From the NCBI RefSeq assembly GCF_903815225.1, contig NZ_LR813084.1, positions 848,501 through 912,500 of the forward strand: a stretch of DNA of 64,000 nucleotides, read 5' to 3'. Position 1 is the first letter of the stretch; each line of letters begins with the position of its first letter. The DNA comes from Delftia tsuruhatensis. GTDB taxonomy: Bacteria; Pseudomonadota; Gammaproteobacteria; Burkholderiales; Burkholderiaceae_C. Shown here in pieces: positions 43,171-51,801 of this stretch. Below the pieces are notes generated by a model. The model did no database searches and was not told where the DNA came from. It was given only the letters and a program-made list of their open reading frames with translations. The translations under genes and the position numbers were made by a program.

Positions 43171-44772
43171 TCAGGGCAGTGTTTTCAAGCTTTCCCGCAA
43201 CTGGTACTTGAGGATCTTGCCCGTCGGATTGCGCGGCAGCGCCGCCACCAGGTGCAGGCGGCGCGGCATCTTGTAGCGGGCCAGGCGTGCGGCGGCGAAG
43301 GCCTGCAGCTGCTCCAGGTCCAGGCACTGGCCCGGCCTGAGGGCCAGCACGGCGACGACGGCCTCGCCCCAGCGCGCATCGGGGGCGCCGACCACGGCGA
43401 CCTCGGCGATGGCCGGGTGGCCGGCCAGCACGCTTTCCACCTCTGCCGGGTACACGTTCTCGCCGCCCGTGATGATCATGTCCTTGACGCGGTCGCAGAC
43501 GTAGAGGAAGCCGTCCGCATCGCGATAGCCCACGTCGCCGGTGCGAAACCAGCCGTCGGCGCCGAAGGCCTGGCGCGTGGCCTCGGGCTGCTTCCAGTAG
43601 CCGCGCGCCACGTTGGGCCCGCGCACGCAGATCTCGCCGCGCTCGCCGGGCGCCTGCACCACCTCGCCCGCGGCATCGATGAGCCGCACCTGGGTCAGCA
43701 GTGCGGCATGGCCGACCGATCCCAGCTTGTCCAGCGCGTATTCCTCGGCCAGCACGGTGACCAGGGCGGCGGTCTCGGTGAGGCCGTAGCCCTGCTGCAC
43801 ACCGATGCCGCGCTGGCCATAGGCGCGCAGCAGCGGCTCGGGGCAGGGCGCGCCGCCACAGACGATGAGGCGCAGGGAGGACAGGTCGGCCCCGGCAAAG
43901 CGTGGCGACTGGCTGATGAACAGCAGCATGGCGGGCACGGCGAAGACCGTGGTGATGCCATGGGCCGCGATGTCGTGCAGCGCGCGGTCGGCATCGAAGC
44001 TGCGGTGCAGCACCACATGGCCGCCCTTGAGCAGGGTGGTCAGCGTCAGCACGTTGAGGCCGCCGATGTGGAAGATGGGCGCGAACACCAGCAGGCGGTC
44101 CGACGCCAGCACGTCGATGCTGTACAGCTCGCCCACATGGTTCCACCAGAAGTTGCCGCAGGTCAGCAGGGTGCCCTTGGGGCGCCCGGTCGTGCCCGAG
44201 GTGTACATGATCAGGGCCACGTCGTCGTTCAGCGGTGCGGCGGGGGCGTGCGGCCAGGGCGGGGCCGTCTGCATGGCGTGCTGCAAGTCGGGCCAGGCAT
44301 CGGGGAAGGACGTCTCGCCCTCCGCATTCCAGTAGCTGGCGCAACACAGATCCGCACGGATGGCGGCGATGGCCTCGTGGTGCGAGCTGCCCGCCACCAG
44401 CGTGTGCACGCCCGCGTCGTTGAGGATGTAGTGCAGCTCGGGCCCGGTGAGCCGGAAGTTCAGCGGCACGAAGATGGCGCCCAGCTGCGAGGCCGCGAAC
44501 ATCGTGACCAGGAACATGGGGTGGTTCAGTCCCAGGTAGGCCACGCGCATGCCCGGGCCCAGGCCGCCATGCGCCAGCACGGCGGCGGCGCGCTCTATGC
44601 GCGACTGCAGCGCGCCGTAGCTCCAGGTCTGGCCCTCGAAGCTCAGCGCCGGGCGGGGCGCCGAGCGCAGGGCGCGTTCGCGCATCCATTGCGCCATGCC
44701 GATGGCCGGCGGTGGCGAGGGCAGGCCTCCCATCTCTTGCGGGGTGCAGGCGGCGGTGCTGGGCATCGGCAT
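43171..44772 (-). CDS. AMP-dependent acyl-CoA ligase (medium/long-chain type)
   Basis: A 533-residue adenylate-forming ligase. Motifs are IMYTSGTTGRPKGTLL (about 178), YGLTETAALVTVLAEEYALD (about 314), ADGWFRTGDVGYRDADGFLY, DRVKDMIITGGENVYPAEVE and the catalytic-loop lysine in LPRNPTGKILKYQLRE near the end. The ATG at 44772 has AAGGAGAC upstream; the longer frame lacks conservation. It is divergent from the carboxylase operon at 44960, across a 187-base region, and ends at a clear terminator. It may supply CoA esters to the dehydrogenases and carboxylase. Confidence 0.92.
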   Translation of the reverse strand: MPMPSTAACTPQEMGGLPSPPPAIGMAQWMRERALRSAPRPALSFEGQTWSYGALQSRIERAAAVLAHGGLGPGMRVAYLGLNHPMFLVTMFAASQLGAIFVPLNFRLTGPELHYILNDAGVHTLVAGSSHHEAIAAIRADLCCASYWNAEGETSFPDAWPDLQHAMQTAPPWPHAPAAPLNDDVALIMYTSGTTGRPKGTLLTCGNFWWNHVGELYSIDVLASDRLLVFAPIFHIGGLNVLTLTTLLKGGHVVLHRSFDADRALHDIAAHGITTVFAVPAMLLFISQSPRFAGADLSSLRLIVCGGAPCPEPLLRAYGQRGIGVQQGYGLTETAALVTVLAEEYALDKLGSVGHAALLTQVRLIDAAGEVVQAPGERGEICVRGPNVARGYWKQPEATRQAFGADGWFRTGDVGYRDADGFLYVCDRVKDMIITGGENVYPAEVESVLAGHPAIAEVAVVGAPDARWGEAVVAVLALRPGQCLDLEQLQAFAAARLARYKMPRRLHLVAALPRNPTGKILKYQLRESLKTLP

Positions 44773-44959
44773 GTCTCCTTGGGGCGAAAGCGGATGGTCC
44801 CAGCTTTGCCCCGGCACGGCTTGCGCAATCCTGCTGTTCCACGGCCCGCATGCAGGGTCAGCAGGTTGCCGCAATACATGCGTGGCGGGCCTTCCTAGAC
44901 TGAAAGCACTACCCGAAGCCGGCGCTGCGCCGCCGTGCGGGGACTGCGAGAAGGTCCAG

Positions 44960-46585
44960 ATGCCATTGATCGAATCCACCATCGCCACCGGCAGCGAAAG
45001 CTACCAGGCCAACCGGGCCGCCACGCTGGCCCAGCTGGAGCGCCTGCGCTCCCTGGAGCAGCGCACGGTGGCCAGGTCCGAGGCGGCGCGCGAGCGCCTG
45101 GAAAAGCGCGGCCAGCTGCTGCCGCGCGAACGCCTGTCCCTGCTGCTGGACCCCGGCATGCCCTTCCTGGAGCTGAGCACGCTGGCCGGCTACTGCATGG
45201 ACACGCCCGAGCCCGAGCGCAGCGTGCCGGGCGGCGGCATCATCGCGGGCATAGGCTTCGTCAGCGGCGTGCGCTGCATGGTCAAGGCCTCGGACTGCGG
45301 CATCGATGCCGGCGCGCTGCAGCCCATGGGCCTGGACAAGACGCTGCGCGTGCAGGAGCTGGCGCTGGAGAACAAGCTGCCCTATGTGCAGCTGGTGGAA
45401 AGCGCGGGCGCCAACCTCATGGCCTACCGCGTCGAGGACTTCATCCACGGTGGCAGCACCTTCCGCAACCTGGCGCGGCTGTCGGCCGCGGGCCTGCCCG
45501 TGGTCACGGTCACGCATGGTTCCTCCACGGCAGGGGGCGCCTACCAGACGGGGCTGTCGGACCACATCATCATGGTGCGCGACCGCTCGCGCGCCTTCCT
45601 CGCGGGGCCGCCCCTGCTGCTGGCGGCCACGGGCGAGGTGGCGACCGAGGAGGAACTGGGCGGCGCCGTCATGCATACCTCGGTCTCGGGCCTGGGCGAC
45701 TACCTGGCCGAGGACGACCGCGACGCGCTGCGCATCGCGCGCTCCATCCTGGGCCAGATCGACTGGGACCGGGGCGCCGCCCCTGCAGCCTTCCCGGCAC
45801 GTGCCTTCAAGCCGCCGCGCTACGACGCCGAGGAGCTGCTGGGCATCATGCCCGCCGACTACAAGCGGCCCGTGGACATGCGCCAGGTCATCGCGCGCAT
45901 CGCCGATGACTCCGAGTTCCTGGAGTTCGGCCAGAACTACGGCGCCGCCACGGTCTGCGGCAGCTTCCGCCTCGAAGGCTGGGCCGTGGGCGTGATCACC
46001 AACAACGGCCCCATCGACACGGCCGGCGCCACCAAGGCCACGCACTTCATCCAGGCCTGCTGCCAGGCACGCACGCCGCTGCTGTACCTCAACAACACGA
46101 CCGGCTTCATGGTGGGCCGTGCCCATGAGGAGGGTGGCATCATCAAGCACGGCTCCAAGATGATCCAGGCCGTGACCAATGCCACCGTGCCGCAGATCAC
46201 CCTCTACTGCGGCGCTTCCTTCGGAGCGGGCAACTACGGCATGTGCGGACGGGGCTTTCATCCGCGTTTCTGCTTCAGCTGGCCCAACGCCAGGACGGCC
46301 GTCATGGGCGGCGAGCAGGCCGCACGCACCATGCGCACCGTCACCGAGGCCGGCATGCGCCGCAAGGGCGGGGTGGACACGGCACGGCTCGACGCGCTGG
46401 AGCGCCAGATCATCGAACGCTTCGACAGCCAGATGAGCGTGTTCACCACCAGCGCGCGGCTGCTGGACGACGGCGTGATCGACCCGCGCGACACGCGCGC
46501 CGTGCTGGCCAACGTGCTGGCCACCTGCCGCGAGGCCGAGGCACGCACGCCGCAGGCCATGCAGTTCTCCGTCGCCCGTCCCTGA
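44960..46585 (+). CDS. Acyl-CoA carboxylase, carboxyltransferase subunit
   Basis: A 541-residue carboxyltransferase (beta-type) subunit. Features are LLPRERLSLLLDPGMPFLEL, then GGGIIAGIGFVSGVRCMVKA. GTFRNLARLSAA-like text and YCGASFGAGNYGMCGRGFHP with FCFSWPNARTAVMGGEQAAR mark the crotonase-fold CT domain. It resembles methylcrotonyl-CoA carboxylase (LiuB) and geranyl-CoA carboxylase (AtuC). The alpha subunit follows 25 bases downstream. It transfers CO2 from biotin to an acyl-CoA in branched-acid or terpenoid breakdown. The ATG at 44960 agrees with the family start. Confidence 0.9.
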   Translation: MPLIESTIATGSESYQANRAATLAQLERLRSLEQRTVARSEAARERLEKRGQLLPRERLSLLLDPGMPFLELSTLAGYCMDTPEPERSVPGGGIIAGIGFVSGVRCMVKASDCGIDAGALQPMGLDKTLRVQELALENKLPYVQLVESAGANLMAYRVEDFIHGGSTFRNLARLSAAGLPVVTVTHGSSTAGGAYQTGLSDHIIMVRDRSRAFLAGPPLLLAATGEVATEEELGGAVMHTSVSGLGDYLAEDDRDALRIARSILGQIDWDRGAAPAAFPARAFKPPRYDAEELLGIMPADYKRPVDMRQVIARIADDSEFLEFGQNYGAATVCGSFRLEGWAVGVITNNGPIDTAGATKATHFIQACCQARTPLLYLNNTTGFMVGRAHEEGGIIKHGSKMIQAVTNATVPQITLYCGASFGAGNYGMCGRGFHPRFCFSWPNARTAVMGGEQAARTMRTVTEAGMRRKGGVDTARLDALERQIIERFDSQMSVFTTSARLLDDGVIDPRDTRAVLANVLATCREAEARTPQAMQFSVARP

Positions 46586-46610
46586 GAACCCGCCCGGAGC
46601 ACTTCACGCC

Positions 46611-48620
46611 ATGCCGCACGCCACACCGTTCCACAAGATCCTGGTCGCCAACCGGGGCGAGATCGCCCTGCGCGTCATGCGCACGGCCCGGTCCATGGGC
46701 TATCAGACGGTGGCCGTCCACTCCAGCGCCGACGCGCGTGCCGCCCATGTGCTGGCGGCCGACCAGGCCGTGTGCATCGGCGAGCCGCTGCCCGCGCAGT
46801 CCTACCTGCGCGCGGACCGCATCATCGAGGCCGCGCGCGCCACCGGGGCCGATGCGGTGCACCCGGGCTATGGCTTCCTGGCCGAGAACGCGGACTTCGC
46901 CCAGGCCTGCCGCGCGGCGGGCCTGGTGTTCATCGGACCCTCGCCCGAGGCCATGCGCGCCATGGGTGACAAGGCCGGCGCCAAGCGCCTGATGAGAGAG
47001 GCCGGCGTGCCCTGCATCCCCGGCTACCAGGGCGAGGACCAGTCCGAGGCGCGCCTGGCCGAAGAGGCGGGCCGCATCGGCTACCCCGTCATGATCAAGG
47101 CCACGGCCGGGGGCGGCGGGCGCGGCATGCGCCTGGTCGCCGAGGCCGCGCAGTTCGACGCGCTGCTGCGCAGCGCGCAGTCCGAGGCGCGCAACGCCTT
47201 CGGCGACGCCACCGTGATCCTGGAGCGCGCCATCGCGCGGCCGCGCCACATCGAGATCCAGGTCTTCGCCGACCGCCACGGCCACGTCGTGCACCTGGGC
47301 GAGCGCGATTGCTCGGTGCAGCGCCGCCACCAGAAGCTGATCGAGGAGGCGCCATCGCCCGCCGTCGACGCCGCCCTGCGCGAGCGCATGGGCGCCACGG
47401 CGGTGGCGGCGGCACTGGCCATGGGCTACGAGGGCGCGGGCACGCTGGAGTTCCTGCTGGACGGGCAGGGCGCCTTCTACTTCATGGAGATGAACACGCG
47501 GCTGCAGGTCGAGCACCCGGTCACCGAGGCCATCACGGGCCTGGACCTGGTGGAATGGCAGCTGCGCGTGGCCGCCGGCGAGCCGCTGCCGGCCGCGCAG
47601 GACGCCATCCGCTTCGCAGGCCACGCCATCGAGGTGCGCCTGTGCGCCGAGGACGTGGCCCAGGGCTTCATGCCGCAAAGCGGCACGCTGCGCCGCTGGC
47701 AGCCGCCGCCGGGCGTGCGCGTGGAGCATGCGCTGGCCTCGGGCACGGCCATACCGCCCTGGTACGACTCCATGGTCGCCAAGATCATCGCCCACGGCGC
47801 CACGCGCCACGAGGCCGCGCGCCGGCTGCACCGCGCGCTGGGCGACCTGGTGGCGCTGGGCGTGGCGACCAACCAGGCCTTCCTGGCGCGCTGCCTGGCG
47901 CATCCGGTGTTCCTGGCGGGTGGCGCGACCACGGCCTTCATCGCGGAGCAGGGGGCCGGGCTGCTGGCCGGTGATGCGCAACAGCAGGCCCGGCAGGCCC
48001 GGGCCCGCGCCGTTGCCTGCTGGCTGCTGCTGGAGACGGCGGCAGGCCAGCCCTGGGGCGAGGTGGCGCGGCTGGTCCACCGCCACCCCGTGGGGCTGCG
48101 CTGGACCCTGGACGGCGAGGCGCTCGGCACGCGCGTGCGCCGCACGGCGGCGGGCGTGTACGAGATCGAGCAGGACGGCGTGCCGTGCGTGCTCACGGTG
48201 CAGGACGCGCCGGCCGGCGGCCATGCGCGCTTCACGCTCGACGGCATTACCGAGGCCGTGGCCTGGGAGCGCGATGGCGCCACGCTGTGGCTGCACCTGG
48301 CGGGCGCCCCCCACGTGGCCGAGGACCGCAGCCACGAGGCCGCGCTGCGCGCCGGCCCGGCGGGTGGCGACGGCAAGGTCCGTGCCTCCATGAACGGCCG
48401 CGTGGTCGCCCTGCCCGTGGCCGTGGGCGACAGGGTCGAGGCCGGCCAGCCCGTGCTGGTGCTGGAGGCCATGAAGATGGAACACGTGCACGCCGCCACC
48501 GCCGCCGGCGTGGTGGCGGCCGTGCACGCGGCTCTGGGCGACCAGGCGACGGCGGGGCGGGTGCTGCTGGAGATCACGCCGGATGACCGGTACGCGCAGT
48601 CCTTGCAGGAACAAGGTTGA
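46611..48620 (+). CDS. Acyl-CoA carboxylase, biotin carboxylase/BCCP subunit
   Basis: A 669-residue alpha subunit fusing biotin carboxylase and a biotinyl domain. The ATP-grasp region has KILVANRGEIALRVMRTARS, then VHPGYGFLAENADFAQACRA, IKATAGGGGRGMRLVAEAAQ and MNTRLQVEHPVTEAITGLDL. The C-terminal biotin site EAMKMEHVHAA has the acceptor lysine near residue 622. It pairs with the carboxyltransferase upstream. Relatives include LiuD (methylcrotonyl) and AtuF (geranyl). It is followed 12 bases later by an acyl-CoA dehydrogenase. Confidence 0.93.
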   Translation: MPHATPFHKILVANRGEIALRVMRTARSMGYQTVAVHSSADARAAHVLAADQAVCIGEPLPAQSYLRADRIIEAARATGADAVHPGYGFLAENADFAQACRAAGLVFIGPSPEAMRAMGDKAGAKRLMREAGVPCIPGYQGEDQSEARLAEEAGRIGYPVMIKATAGGGGRGMRLVAEAAQFDALLRSAQSEARNAFGDATVILERAIARPRHIEIQVFADRHGHVVHLGERDCSVQRRHQKLIEEAPSPAVDAALRERMGATAVAAALAMGYEGAGTLEFLLDGQGAFYFMEMNTRLQVEHPVTEAITGLDLVEWQLRVAAGEPLPAAQDAIRFAGHAIEVRLCAEDVAQGFMPQSGTLRRWQPPPGVRVEHALASGTAIPPWYDSMVAKIIAHGATRHEAARRLHRALGDLVALGVATNQAFLARCLAHPVFLAGGATTAFIAEQGAGLLAGDAQQQARQARARAVACWLLLETAAGQPWGEVARLVHRHPVGLRWTLDGEALGTRVRRTAAGVYEIEQDGVPCVLTVQDAPAGGHARFTLDGITEAVAWERDGATLWLHLAGAPHVAEDRSHEAALRAGPAGGDGKVRASMNGRVVALPVAVGDRVEAGQPVLVLEAMKMEHVHAATAAGVVAAVHAALGDQATAGRVLLEITPDDRYAQSLQEQG

Positions 48621-48632
48621 AGGAGACAAGCC

Positions 48633-49784
48633 ATGCAACTGACACAGGAACACGAGCAGCTGCGCGACACCGTGCGCCGCTGGGTGGCACAGGAGGTCAA
48701 CCCCCATGTGGATGCCTGGGAGGCCGAGGAAATCTTCCCGGCCCACCAGGTCTTCGGCCAGATGGGCCGGCTGGGCCTGCTGGGTCTGGACAAGCCCGTG
48801 GACAACGGCGGCCTGGGCCTGGACTATTCCTATGCGGCCGTGCTGGCCGAGGCCATCGCGGACATCAACTGCGGCGGCATCCCCATGGCCATCGGCGTGC
48901 AGACCGACATGTGCACGCCGGCCCTGGCCCGGCACGGCAGCCCCGGGCTGCGCGCCGAGTTCCTGGCGCCCGCCATCCGGGGCGAGCAGGTGGGCTGCAT
49001 CGGCGTGTCCGAGGTGGGGGGCGGCTCGGACGTGGCCTCCATCAAGACCACGGCGCGCCGGGACGGCGGCGACTACGTGATCAACGGCGGCAAGATGTGG
49101 ATCACCAACGGCACGCAGGCCGACTTCTGCTGCCTGCTGGCCAACACATCCGACGGGCCGGTGCACAGGAACAAGTCGCTGATCATCGTGCCCATGAAGA
49201 CGCCGGGCATCAGCGTGGCGCGCAAGATCCGCAAGATCGGCATGGACGCGTCGGACACGGCCCAGCTGTACTTCGACGATGTGCGCGTGCCGCGCAGGCA
49301 TTGCATTGGCGAAGAGGGCATGGGCTTCATCTACCAGATGGAGCAGTTCCAGGCCGAGCGCCTGTGGGGCGCGCTCAACGCCACGGCCATGGCCCAGCGC
49401 GCCATCGATCAGACCATAGCCTACACGCGCGGGCGCCAGGTCTTCGGCCGGCCGCTGCTGGACAACCAGTGGGTGCATTTCCGCCTGGCCGAGCTGCAGG
49501 CCGACGTGGCGGCCGTGCGCGCCCTGGCCTGGCAAGGGGTGGAGATGGTGGTGCGCGGCGAGGATGGCACGCGCGTGGCCACCATGGCCAAGCTCAAGGT
49601 CGGACGCCTGGTGCGCGAGGTGGCCGACAGCTGCCTGCAGTTCTGGGGCGGCATGGGCTATGTGATGGAAAGCCCGGTCTCGCGCTTTTTCCGCGACGGG
49701 CGGCTGACTTCGATAGGCGCAGGTGCCGACGAGGTGATGCTGCAGGTGCTGTGCAAGTTCATGGGAATTTTCCCCAAGGTCTGA
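48633..49784 (+). CDS. Acyl-CoA dehydrogenase, citronellyl-CoA-like
   Basis: A 383-residue FAD acyl-CoA dehydrogenase, introducing a 2,3-double bond. The text resembles AtuD citronellyl-CoA dehydrogenases: VAQEVNPHVDAWEAEEIFPA, then LDYSYAAVLAEAIADINCGG and PMAIGVQTDMCTPALARHGS. SEVGGGSDVASIKTTARRDG is the FAD-binding motif. The IVD/LCAD-type catalytic glutamate appears in QFQAERLWGAL (Glu about 242), and the SCAD position is SIGAGADEV instead of YEGTSE. The C-terminal FWGGMGYVMESPVSRFFRDG stretch is typical. AAGGAGAC precedes the ATG. Confidence 0.88.
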   Translation: MQLTQEHEQLRDTVRRWVAQEVNPHVDAWEAEEIFPAHQVFGQMGRLGLLGLDKPVDNGGLGLDYSYAAVLAEAIADINCGGIPMAIGVQTDMCTPALARHGSPGLRAEFLAPAIRGEQVGCIGVSEVGGGSDVASIKTTARRDGGDYVINGGKMWITNGTQADFCCLLANTSDGPVHRNKSLIIVPMKTPGISVARKIRKIGMDASDTAQLYFDDVRVPRRHCIGEEGMGFIYQMEQFQAERLWGALNATAMAQRAIDQTIAYTRGRQVFGRPLLDNQWVHFRLAELQADVAAVRALAWQGVEMVVRGEDGTRVATMAKLKVGRLVREVADSCLQFWGGMGYVMESPVSRFFRDGRLTSIGAGADEVMLQVLCKFMGIFPKV

Positions 49785-49801
49785 GATACCGGAGCCTCTG
49801 C

Positions 49802-50971
49802 ATGTTCGATTCCCCGCCACTGCCCCATTACTTCTCGCCCGAGCATGAGGCCTTTCGCCGCAGCCTGCGCGACTTCGTGGACCGCGAGATCGCGCCCTTC
49901 GTCAACGACTGGGATGAGGCCGGCAGCTTTCCCCGCGCGCTGTATGGCCGCATGGCCGAGCTGGGCGCGCTGGGCCTGGGCTATCCCGAGGAACTGGGCG
50001 GCACCGAGGCCGATGTGTTCCACCAGTTCGTCGTCGCAGAGGAACTGGCGCGTGCGGGCTGCGGCGGGCTGTCGGCCTCGCTGACCTCGCACATCATCGG
50101 CCTGCCACCCGTGCTGCACTGGGGCAGCGAGGCACTGAAGCGGCGCGTGATCCCCGGCGTGCTGCGCGGCGAGCAGATCTCGGCGCTGGCCGTCACCGAG
50201 CCTGGTGGCGGCTCGGACGTGGCCGCGCTCCGGACCACGGCCGTGCGCGACGGGGAGCACTATGTCGTCAACGGCGAGAAGACCTTCATCACCTCGGGCA
50301 TGCGCGCCGACTGGTTCACCGTGGCCGTGCGCACCGAGCCCGCGAACAAGGGGCCGGGCGGCATCTCGGCCCTGCTGGTCGCGGGCGACAGCCCGGGCCT
50401 GGCACGCACCGGGCTGAAGAAGATGGGCTGGTGGGCCTCCGACACCGCCCACCTGCGTTTCGACAACGTGCGCGTGCCGGCGCACCAGCTCATCGGCGCC
50501 GAGAACGCGGGCTTCAAGGTGTTCATGAACAACTTCAACCACGAGCGCCTGGTGATGTCCGCCAGCGCCTGCGCCTACGCCGAGACCTGCCTGCGCGAGG
50601 CCCTGGAGTGGGCACGTGGTCGCAGCACCTTCGGCGCGCCGCTGGCCGAGCGCCAGGTCATACGCCACAAGCTCATGGACATGTACCTGCGGATCGAGGC
50701 CGCACGCGCCATGGTCTACGAGCTGGCCTGGCGCCTGCGCGAAGGCCGGGGCCTGGCCCACGAGCTGGTGGCGCGCACCTGCCTGGCCAAGGTCCAGGCC
50801 ACGCGCGCCATGCAGCTGTGTGCCGACCAGGCCGTGCAGATCCTGGGCGGCATGGGCTTCATGCGCGGCACGCGCAGCGAGCGCATCTACCGCGAGGTCA
50901 AGGTGATGATGATCGGCGGCGGTTCCGAGGAAATCATGAAGGACCTCGCCGCGCGGCAGCTGGGCGTCTGA
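49802..50971 (+). CDS. Acyl-CoA dehydrogenase
   Basis: A 389-residue FAD acyl-CoA dehydrogenase and a second enzyme of the operon. Key text is REIAPFVNDWDEAGSFPRAL, then AVTEPGGGSDVAALRTTAVR, YVVNGEKTFITSGMRADWFT and ILGGMGFMRGTRSERIYREV. The IVD-type catalytic glutamate lies in NFNHERLVMSA (Glu about 248), and IGGGSEEI replaces the SCAD YEGTSE. It differs from its neighbour at 48633 in sequence, so the two likely act on different chain types or steps. It starts 17 bases after it. The substrate is unknown. Confidence 0.9.
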   Translation: MFDSPPLPHYFSPEHEAFRRSLRDFVDREIAPFVNDWDEAGSFPRALYGRMAELGALGLGYPEELGGTEADVFHQFVVAEELARAGCGGLSASLTSHIIGLPPVLHWGSEALKRRVIPGVLRGEQISALAVTEPGGGSDVAALRTTAVRDGEHYVVNGEKTFITSGMRADWFTVAVRTEPANKGPGGISALLVAGDSPGLARTGLKKMGWWASDTAHLRFDNVRVPAHQLIGAENAGFKVFMNNFNHERLVMSASACAYAETCLREALEWARGRSTFGAPLAERQVIRHKLMDMYLRIEAARAMVYELAWRLREGRGLAHELVARTCLAKVQATRAMQLCADQAVQILGGMGFMRGTRSERIYREVKVMMIGGGSEEIMKDLAARQLGV

Positions 50972-51033
50972 CCGTCCGCTGGCGGCGCCGAAGGCATAGA
51001 CTGGGCGCCTTCCCTTTTTCGGAACGCGCACAC

Positions 51034-51504
51034 ATGACAGCAGACGAACGATTCGCGGCGGCGGCCCGCGCGCTGGGCCACAGCTTCGATGGCGAAATCA
51101 AGATCGGCGGCAACTACACGCCCGTGGTGCGGGACGGCCAGCAGCTGTTCATCAGCGGCCAGATCCCCCGCGTCGGCGACGAGGTGCTGTACGTGGGCGC
51201 GGTCGGCGAGGCCATCGACCTGGCCGGCGCCAGGACCGCCGCCGCCATCTGCGCCATGCGCGCCCTGGCCTTCGTGCAGCGCGCGGCCGGCTCGCTGGAC
51301 GCTGTGCGCGCCATCCCCCGGATCACGGTGTACGTGCGCTCGGCGGCCGGATTCACCCAGCAAAGCGAGGTGGCCGACGGCGCCTCTGACCTCATCGCCC
51401 AGGTGCTGGGGCCGGTGGGGGCGCACACGCGCACTTCGGTGGGTGTATGGCAACTGCCCAAGGGTGCCGCCGTCGAGGTGGATCTCATCGCGCGCGTGGA
51501 CTGA
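51034..51504 (+). CDS. RidA-family (YjgF) protein
   Basis: A 156-residue member of the RidA/YER057c/UK114 family, trimeric imine deaminases that quench reactive enamines and imines. Typical text: GGNYTPVVRDGQQLFISGQI, then GEAIDLAGARTAAAICAMRA, RITVYVRSAAGFTQQSEVAD and TSVGVWQLPKGAAVEVDLIA. The arginine usual at the C-terminal active site (CVEARV-type) is not obvious; the corresponding sequence is LPKGAAVEVD, so it may belong to a RidA subgroup without deaminase activity. It is 62 bases after the second dehydrogenase and ends 6 bases before the convergent small gene. Confidence 0.85.
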   Translation: MTADERFAAAARALGHSFDGEIKIGGNYTPVVRDGQQLFISGQIPRVGDEVLYVGAVGEAIDLAGARTAAAICAMRALAFVQRAAGSLDAVRAIPRITVYVRSAAGFTQQSEVADGASDLIAQVLGPVGAHTRTSVGVWQLPKGAAVEVDLIARVD

Positions 51505-51510
51505 GTCCGC

Positions 51511-51705
51511 CTACCCCGGGCCGGCGGACTCGCCCTCGTGGCGCGCACGCCAGGCCCGCAGCGCCTGGCGGTACGCATCCATGGCCAGGTCGTAGGTGTC
51601 GAAGATGCAGGGGTCGCAGCCATTGCCGCAGCAGGCGTCCAGGTCGGGCTGCTCGGGCGGCTGGGGCATGGGGTCGGCGGAATCTGGAATCGGCGCGGTG
51701 GTCAT
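51511..51705 (-). CDS. Small Cys-rich oxidoreductase-like-domain protein
   Basis: A 64-residue protein matching the short oxidoreductase-like (OXLD1-type) domain: PDLDACCGNGCDPCIFDTYD, then LAMDAYRQALRAWRARHEGE. The four clustered cysteines (CC, then CGNGCDPC-type spacing) suggest metal or cluster binding, though no reaction is established. The ATG at 51705 is preferred; an earlier start at 51771 adds 22 unrelated residues. It converges on the RidA gene. It is a small conserved gene easily missed. Confidence 0.75.
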   Translation of the reverse strand: MTTAPIPDSADPMPQPPEQPDLDACCGNGCDPCIFDTYDLAMDAYRQALRAWRARHEGESAGPG

Positions 51706-51753
51706 GGCGGTGATTGTCTCGCGCCACGGGGTTTCCTGTAGGGCACACAAGCG

Positions 51754-51786
51754 AACCCGCGCTGCCGACATGCAGCAGCGCGGGTT
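51754..51786 (-). terminator. Stem-loop after the giant TIG protein gene
   Basis: AACCCGCGCTGC (51754-51765) and GCAGCGCGGGTT (51775-51786) are a perfect 12-base inverted repeat with a nine-base loop. It lies 16 bases past the stop of the minus-strand TIG gene. No strong T-tract follows, so it may be a terminator-like or stabilising hairpin. Confidence 0.55.
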
Positions 51787-51801
51787 GCTTCCTGGCGCGT
51801 C

